Shown here in pieces: positions 58,101 to 64,000 of a DNA stretch of 64,000 nucleotides. Positions within the stretch are counted from its first letter, which is position 1; each line of letters starts with the position of its first letter. The stretch is from Tetradesmus obliquus (taxonomy: Eukaryota > Chlorophyta > Chlorophyceae > Sphaeropleales > Scenedesmaceae), in contig CP126200.1 of NCBI GenBank assembly GCA_030272155.1, positions 1,116,001-1,180,000 on the forward strand. The letters run 5' to 3'. Below the pieces are notes generated by a model. The model had not been told where the DNA came from. It ran no database searches and saw nothing but the letters and a program-made list of their open reading frames with translations. Made by a program: the position numbers and the translations under genes.

Positions 58101-60517
58101 GTGTCGCAGGGGATGAGGTCCAGCAGGAAGTCGGAGGCGTAGGCCAAAGCTGTCGCCAATTGATTCAAAATTACATCAAGAACAGCAACCATAACGCTTG
58201 TAACAGTCACCTGTGTCGCAGGGGATGAGGTCAAGCAGGTAGTCGGAGGCGTAGGCCATGCTGCTAATGCTGTGGAAGAAGCCCGCACCGTACGCTGCAA
58301 GTGGGGTGGGGGGGGGGGGGGGGGGGAGAAATTGCAGCAGCGGCAGGCATGTCAGGAGAGAGTATTGTGCAACAGACGCTTCTGATGGCTTGTGCTATCA
58401 TGCGTGTGTAGATCCACAGAAAATCTGAGTTGCCCAGAAGGCAGCAAGGCGCATTGTCATGATCATACGCACTTTGTCATGCGCCATTACACTTTGTTGT
58501 TATATAAAAAGGGTTTACTGTGCCATCTGCTCACCCATCATGAAGCCAGGTGATCCTGCAAAGTTGTTGATGTACCCTGGGTAGGGGCCCCCAGCCGTAG
58601 CAGTGCAGCAAATGGCACCTCTGCTGTACAACAAAGCAGCAACTGCGCCCTCCTCACACAAACACGCACCCATCATGAAGCCGGGTGAGCCCGCAAAGTT
58701 GTTGATGTATCCAGGGTAGGGGTCACCAGCCAGGCTGCTGATGAGGCTGGGCCGCACAATGACCTTGGACACACCCTGGGGAGGGCAGCAGCAGCAGCAG
58801 CAGCAGCAGCGCCAGCTTGAGAATGCTTGCAGCACACGTACCTCAGCAAGGTCCAATCAGCAGTAGGTTGTGCACAAGCAGCATTTATCCCAAAGCTCAG
58901 CATCACTGCAGATTGCCATCGTGCAAAACAGCAGCACACAACCCCAAGACTAGGCGCTGCACAAGCGCTCGCGCTCTCACCTGCAGCTGCGCCTCTCCCA
59001 CCAGGCGCTCAGTCAGCAGCTTGCCAAAGGCATACGTGCACATGAAGTTAAGACCCCGCATCAGCACCCAGTCAACAACCAGTCAACCAGTCAGACTTTA
59101 GTCAGCTAGACATCTCTGAACCCTGAAATTGTAACAGTTCAAAAGCCTCCCACCTGCAGCTGTGCCTCTCCCACCAGGTGCTCCGTCAGCAGCTTGCCGA
59201 ATGCATACGTGCTCGTGAAGTTGAGCTGCCTCATCAGCGCTGCAGCCTCAGCATCTGCATCCTCAGCCTCCATGGCCAGCAGGGCTTCCACCAGCTGGCT
59301 GTGAGCGATGTTTAAGTTACTCCATGCTAAACAACAAAACCACAGTATCACAAAAATACACTTTGCACGAAGCTTCCTTACCCACCTCTAGCTGTGCCTC
59401 TCCCACCAGGTGCTCCGTCAGCAGCTTGCCAAAAGCGTACGTGCTCGTGAAGTTCAAACTTGCCATCAGCGCTGACGCCTCAGCATCTGCTGAATCCGCC
59501 TCCATAGCCAGCAGGGCTTCCACCAGCTGGCTGTGTGTTAGGGCTTCATTTGGTGCGCTGAGGGGCAGGGACAGCGGCACGTTGTGCAGCTCCTCGCGCA
59601 CTAGGGAGTTGCGGGGCTTGAAGTTGTTGACAAAGTAGGTGCTGGTGAAGAGCAGGCAGGCCAGGCTGGGCCAGGTGGAGGCGAGGCGCAGCAGGCGCTG
59701 TGTGCCCAGGTAGTTGGACCTGTGGGGTGGGGTGGCGAGGCAGGCAATGGGTGAGGTGTTAGGGGTGTGTTACTCGCTGCAGAAGAGGTATTGAATGGTA
59801 GTGTAGCATTAGCCAGATCAGTAAAGAGTGCCCTGCAAACAGGCATGCACAGAACATGCGTTGCGGTGGTTGGAGTTATTCACAACGTATTCATATGAAG
59901 TAGGTGCTGGTGAAGAGCAGGCAGGCCAGGTGGGGCCAGGTGGAGGCGAGGCGCAGCAGGCGCTGTGTGCCCAGGTAGTTGGACCTGAGGGGTGGGGTGC
60001 GGCGGCGAAGGGCACATCAGGAGCAGGGGTTGGCAGGCGGCCAAGAGGCGAGTGGTGGCCTCACAGCTAAAACCAGCAACAGCACAAGGCGCAGCATGCC
60101 ATGCAGCCCAGGCTGCCACAGCAGCAGCAGCAGCAGCAGCAGCAGGTGCTTGACTCGAGCCAGTGACAAACCGCTGCAGCCAGGCCTGCCACTTTACACC
60201 AACACATTCAACGGCTTCTTGGAGACAACCCTGCATCCAGCACCGTCATTCTCATAAGAGGTTTAGATCCAATCCCACCTAAGCGTCTTCTGGATGGGTG
60301 CGTCCAGCTCCAGGCTTGCAGCGCAATGGATGACCACCTGCACCTCGCCAGCCAGCGCTGCAGTATCCTGCTCGCTCAGCCCCAGCCCTGGCGCATTCAT
60401 GTCTCCCTCCACAGCCGCCACCTTTGAGAAGACGTTGCGGCCGCCTGCTGCTGCCTCCTCGTGCAGCATGTTGAAGAGCGCTGAGCACAGCAGCTGCGAG
60501 TGGGGTGAGGACGACGG

Positions 60518-60557
<40 letters not shown>

Positions 60558-61450
60558 TGTTTAGACGGCAGTGAGCTGTGGCCTCATCATGTAGAATGTT
60601 GCAGAGCGCAGAGCATAGAAGCTGCAGCAAGGGGAGAAGGAAGGATTGAAAGCGGGTGACAGCGGCAGCAATAGCAGCAGCGATGGAAGGACAAGGCACG
60701 AGCGCTAGTTGTCGGTGTGCCAGCTGGTCATGCAAAGGTTGCAGCGCACAGGCCAGTCTCAGGAGTGCGGCAGTTGTTGTAGCAGCTGGCGTTGAGCAGT
60801 GCCCATCCAGTGGCAGCTGAGCTGGGGTGACACCTGAGCTCGGCGGTGGTGCCAAAGGACAAATTCTTGACAATGTTGAGGAAAGCCAGAATCCTGAAGG
60901 ACCGTCCTCCTGCAGCTGGTCTGGTGTGCTGTCTGCCTGGCTTCTTGTGCACAGCATGACAACAAGCAACACACACATTTTGCAGCTGGTTATGACTAGG
61001 GACACAGGCTGCTGCAGCCACCGAAGCAGCATCAAGGTGCACGCACCTTGTCCACTCGCTGTGCTGCTGAGAGCTGCTTCTTGCCTCGTGCCAGCAGGTA
61101 CACCTTTTTGACCTGCACCACACCAGGCCAGCCACCCAGCAATGCCTTAGAACGTTCTGTTTTATTCATACGCGCCTGCTGGCGTTTCAGAGTGCTACGT
61201 ACTGTTTTGGGCTCTGCACTGCAAGCCAAGCATGTGACTGCCTCACAGTGCAGCCTGCTGCACTGCCGACACAGCTGTGACCAAGCGTTGGGCGCAGCGC
61301 AGAAGCGCAAACGTTTCTTTAGCCGGCACGCACCTCTGTGAGTCGAAGCAGCTGCTCAACGACAACAGAGCCCAGAAAGCCGAGCCCTCCAGTCACAAAC
61401 ACCGTCTTCCCAGCCAACTCCGCGCTGGGAGAAAACATCTCTGGCTGCAT
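55101..61450 (-). CDS. FAR: Fatty acyl-CoA reductase (alcohol-forming)
   Basis: Reduces fatty acyl-CoA to fatty alcohol with NADPH, for wax esters or ether lipids. Exons: 61450-61334, 61112-61047, 60493-60279, 59719-59386, 58775-58670, 58294-58211, 57544-57358, 56565-56381, 55946-55829, 55515-55101; all phases close, 608 aa. The Rossmann motif VTGGLGFLG (residues 19-27) leads to VKKVYLLARGKK, typical of FARs. VIHCAASLELDAPI, SNYLGTQRLL and LLFTSTYFVNN follow. The catalytic Y227-x3-K231 lies in TSTYAFGKLLTEHLV, then VIVRPSLISSLAGDPYPGYI. The C-terminal FAR domain is traceable (TIYHAASAAVYP, YQGKHEPSAWGLAIGRWL, GRGRKALLLRNAF). The tail is Ala/Ser/Val-rich without a PTS1. Start ATG lies 13 codons before the first strand. 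Nearly every intron holds exon-edge copies. Confidence 0.94.
56115..56180 (-). repeat. 5'-edge copy of reductase exon 9
   Basis: Decayed copy of the exon start (CVDNCQALRKRI-like) after a CTGCAG acceptor, upstream in sense of the intact exon at 55946. Confidence 0.75.
56600..56990 (-). repeat. Three 5'-edge copies of reductase exon 8
   Basis: Copies of YFTYQGKHEP..WGLAIGRWL..EAKLWPIC at about 56884-56990 and 56603-56710, and a short one near 56806-56836, upstream in sense of the intact exon 56565-56381. The first two keep the frame over ~30 codons. Confidence 0.9.
57220..57290 (-). repeat. 3'-edge copy of reductase exon 7
   Basis: Copy of AKAVGEMAQFWAANPPPFT, past the intact exon 57544-57358. 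Confidence 0.85.
57760..58145 (-). repeat. Four 3'-edge copies of reductase exon 6
   Basis: Copies of ASDYLLDLIPCDT plus an identical GTGA donor context at about 58097-58140, 57985-58022, 57870-57910 and 57760-57800, spaced about 111-114 bp from one another and from the intact donor at 58211. A regular five-member tandem array. Confidence 0.93.
58307..58326. repeat. Poly-G tract
   Basis: 20 G on the + strand, just upstream in sense of reductase exon 6, where it reads as poly-C before the acceptor. Confidence 0.95.
58533..58590 (-). repeat. 3'-edge copy of reductase exon 5
   Basis: Copy of PYPGYINNFAGSPGFMMG plus donor-like site, past the intact exon 58775-58670. Confidence 0.88.
58980..59295 (-). 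repeat. Two 3'-edge copies of reductase exon 4 with the catalytic motif
   Basis: Copies at about 59155-59295 and 58980-59045, both with donors and open frames, both keeping Y-A-F-G-K and most of LLTEHLVGEAQL. The larger one spans about 46 codons and retains the acidic Ala/Asp/Glu stretch. Confidence 0.9.
59895..59990 (-). repeat. 5'-edge copy of reductase exon 4
   Basis: Copy of SNYLGTQRLLRLASTW..LACLLFTSTY after its own acceptor, 270 bp upstream in sense of the intact exon at 59719. Confidence 0.9.
60571..60624 (-). repeat. 5'-edge copy of reductase exon 3
   Basis: CTGCAG acceptor and a copy of LLCSALFNMLHEEA (LLCSALCNILHDEA), 130 bp upstream in sense of the intact exon at 60493. A CTG tract lies between the two. 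Confidence 0.88.
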
Positions 61451-62725
61451 GCTGGTGAAGAAAGCTATTGTGTAGTTGATGCTTGGATTCACCAGCTTGA
61501 TGTTTGACAGCCAGTGGTTTCGCTGCGTTTATGTAGGCGCTGCTTCGGGTATAAACGAAAGGCGCTGAGGCACAGAATGAAAGAAGGTTGAGTTGATTGG
61601 GCCCGGAATGGCCTGCTCCGACGATAGGACAATCGAAGGTTAAGCAGGTGTGTTGGGCTAAGAATCCGAAGTCCCCTCCGGTGCGAGGTGGGACCTTGGA
61701 CAAGCTCGGTGGAACGCTGGTTGTAGATCATCGACTTTCAAAGCTGACATTTTTACTAAAATGTATTTCAAATGTAACATTGACACCAAAAGCTGCGTTT
61801 ATGGGCTCTGCACGTGCAACTGCCACCGGCCCGGCGAGCAGTACAGGTGACCGCCGGCCGCCTCCTGTGAGCCGTGTCGCGGGGCGTGCCGTAGCCAACG
61901 GACAGCGTCAGTGCATACATAGATGCCTGTCAGCGCATGCGATCATCACACTTGCCATGCGCGGCACAGTACCACGTGCCACAGGACACACTGCAAGCAG
62001 CAGCAGCACTACGTGCTAAAACCAGTTGATGGCTGCTCCATTGCCTCGAACGCAGCGGCTGTGTTTCCTTTTGATACACAAAAATCGTGCACCAGCATGG
62101 AAGGGGCCGTCAGGGGTTCAGGGTCAGCAGGCCCTGCATTCCAGCTCCGAGAGCTTTTGAAGCCACTGCGAGGGTGCACATGCATCCTGATCAGAGCTGC
62201 TGGATGCAACAGCAAAAGGGCCTAGAAGCACGGGGACATCAGCCGGCTGGCAGCAGCAATTGCGCATCGTGCTGTGGAACACTACAACAGCTGTTGCAGC
62301 AGCAGGCAGCCGTTGACAGCGTTTGCTGTGGCACCACAGAATATTAATCAAGTGGGGCGCGCTGCAGGTGGTGTTCTTGATCTTGATGTTGGCTTGATCG
62401 CCACGCACAGCTCAAGGAGCAGGAGAGGCTGGCGACACACTGATGATTGCTGTTTTGGTATTGGCCATGCACGCCGCCGGCGTACAGTGTTTCACATGGA
62501 ACCTGTGTGCACACGTGGGCAGCTCTTGTATCCTGTGTCAACAGGATGTGCTGCATGCACGGACACAATGCCCATGCCTTCGAGCCCCTTGCCCCTGCAA
62601 AAATCAGTAACCCGTCCTGCAGTTCTGCTCCATGACGACGTGCCTGTTTCAACGACCCACCTTTGCGTCTGACAAGCAACTGCTGGAGGAGCATGTGGAC
62701 TTAGCCGCTTTGCACAGCAGCATGC
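61451..62725. other. Region upstream of the reductase
   Basis: Should hold the reductase promoter. Possible + strand exons start at ATG 61799 and at about 62030 but could not be joined into a model. No RNA gene recognised. Confidence 0.4.
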
Positions 62726-63360
62726 ATGAGGTCTCGTGTCTTTTTCGAAGCAGTGGAATGCTGCCCGCCCAACAGCCGCATATGCAGCCTTGGCTGCATG
62801 CAGGCAACACAAGTGCTGCAGTGCCACTGGGCGCGAGCAACAGCACAGCAGTGCTGTGCTCTTGTGCATGCTGCCGACCTCACCAGTACAGCAGGTAGAA
62901 AGCACCACACCCAACCCATTCAGACGATGACGAGCATGATATGTGTGGGGTGTTGGTGTGACCCAGCCTGAGATTGCAGCCACTTGCAGCAGGTGATGCA
63001 GACCTGCATTGTGCTGGCAGAGTATCCCGTGGTGCAGAAACAGCAGTGCCATTGGTTTGGAGTGACAGCATCCGCCAGCTGAAGGTACTGCAGCTTAGGG
63101 GGCTGGTTGAGTGGTTGTGCTGGGATGCACTTGGCACAGCAGCACGGGCGAGTGGCGCTGCACTGCATGCTGCTTGCCGCACTGTGGGGGAGGACGATGT
63201 ATGGGCAGCAGCAAGAGGACCTGCAAGCAGCATCAGGGCAAAGAAGATATGTCAGCACAGACCACGGCACAGAAACCATACAGATCAGGCGTTGACACAA
63301 GCAGTACAAGCAACATCAATGCACCACATACAGCTTCACACGCCAAGGGAGTATCAGTAA
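62726..63360 (+). CDS. Possible two-exon gene, family unknown
   Basis: ATG 62726 to donor at 62894, then acceptor CAGCAG to exon 62993-63360 with stop. Phases close and give 178 aa with a Cys-rich start (CCPPNSRICSLGC) and IRQLKVLQLRGLVEWL. Against it: the opposite strand has a 186-codon open frame (63052-62492) that also looks plausible. Only one of the two is likely real. Confidence 0.3.
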
Positions 63361-63769
63361 GGGTTCACGTTCTGTGTCATTAGCCGAAGCCTCACAAGGT
63401 GTCCTAAGATATGTGATTTTGGTCATCATTACTCCCATGCCACAGCATGCATACACTGAGAAACCAAACACAAAAAATCCGCCCTACATGGCAGGCGCTT
63501 GCAACACAACACATCACACGACGCCATGTGCAGACCAACAAAGGCTGCTGCACACCATATTTAGAAAATGATGCAATGCTGTGTCAAGACGCAGCAAGCA
63601 CGAAGAAACCACGTTTCACAGCCAGTTCAAGAACCTCTACCCTGACAGGACTACAAATATCATCATGCTGCATTGCATACCACATGCAGCGCTGCATGCA
63701 CAGGGCAAAACGCTGCTGTGGCTGCTGTGCCACTTTAACTATACTGATTGTGCTGGTCAATAAGCTCAC

Positions 63770-63877
63770 CTAGCAGCAAGATGTTTCCTGAATCTTTCAG
63801 CTGCCACCGCCGCCGCCGCCGCAGCAGCAGTGGAGCCGCAGGCGCAGGCCTCGTTGCAGCATGTGATCAGATCGTAC
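63770..63877 (-). CDS. Single exon of a gene entering from the right edge
   Basis: 108 bp between a CTGCAG acceptor and a GTGAGC donor; open in one phase: YDLITCCNEACACGS, a poly-Ala run, then VAAERFRKHLAA. Partner exons not identified. Confidence 0.4.
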
Positions 63878-64000
63878 CTGCAGGGGGCGGCAGCATGCAG
63901 GACAGGCAAGTCAGCACTTTGACTGACAGCAATAGTACATGCAAGCACCAATCTAGTGGAAAAAAAGCCACAATGCACACGCCAGGCAACAATGCACACA

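Noticed and set aside
61600-61730. Segment with a loose resemblance to 5S rRNA wording (GTTAAGC, CCGAAGT)
   Set aside because: The elements are in the wrong order and no 5S-type folding or control region is visible.

Overview
The window reads as nuclear DNA of a green alga, most likely a chlorophycean of the Scenedesmus/Sphaeropleales kind. This is inferred from dense GT-AG introns, plant-type relatives (Trs120, a plastid J-protein), AGC/CTG tracts in introns and in Gln/Ser/Ala runs, and moderately high GC. I could not search a database, so the taxon is not proven. No rRNA, tRNA, CRISPR, virus-like element or recognisable transposon was found.

Layout. 1-16175 (-): Trs120/TRAPPC9-like gene, 13 exons traced, running off the left edge; its intron 12 holds a 7.5 kb minisatellite of an 11-bp unit. 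17304-20233 (+): plastid-type J-domain protein, divergent from Trs120. 20234-23043: no gene seen. 23044-24992 (-): six phase-consistent exons of an unknown protein, probably longer upstream. 27928-33309 (-): BTB-BACK-Kelch protein, 10 exons, 689 aa. 34246-37565 (-): DHRS4-like short-chain dehydrogenase, 6 exons, 253 aa, ending SKL. 38208-42789 (+): EMB8/ABHD3-like alpha/beta hydrolase, 5 exons, 609 aa, also ending SKL and divergent from the dehydrogenase. 44703-45356 or 46043 (+): small secreted Cys-rich protein with an in-frame TGA puzzle. 47069-52120 (-): SLC35F6-like transporter, 10 exons. 52191-52814 (+): orphan 207-codon ORF. 53868-54202 (-): unidentified exons. 55101-61450 (-): fatty acyl-CoA reductase, 10 exons, 608 aa. 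62726-63877: weak exons on both strands.

The exon models were built by hand. For Trs120, Kelch, the dehydrogenase, the hydrolase and the reductase every intron phase closes and the frame stays open from start to stop (or to the window edge), which is strong internal support.

The most striking property crosses all the large genes. Their introns are filled with tandem, decaying copies of the edges of neighbouring exons, usually spaced about 105-160 bp. Copies of an exon's 5' edge, each with an acceptor AG, lie upstream of the intact exon. Copies of an exon's 3' edge, each with a donor GT, lie downstream. I count more than 50. Some copies keep an open frame and at least one looks like a maintained alternative exon. 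Functionally, the dehydrogenase and hydrolase look like a peroxisomal divergent pair, and the reductase makes fatty alcohols; the other genes look unrelated.
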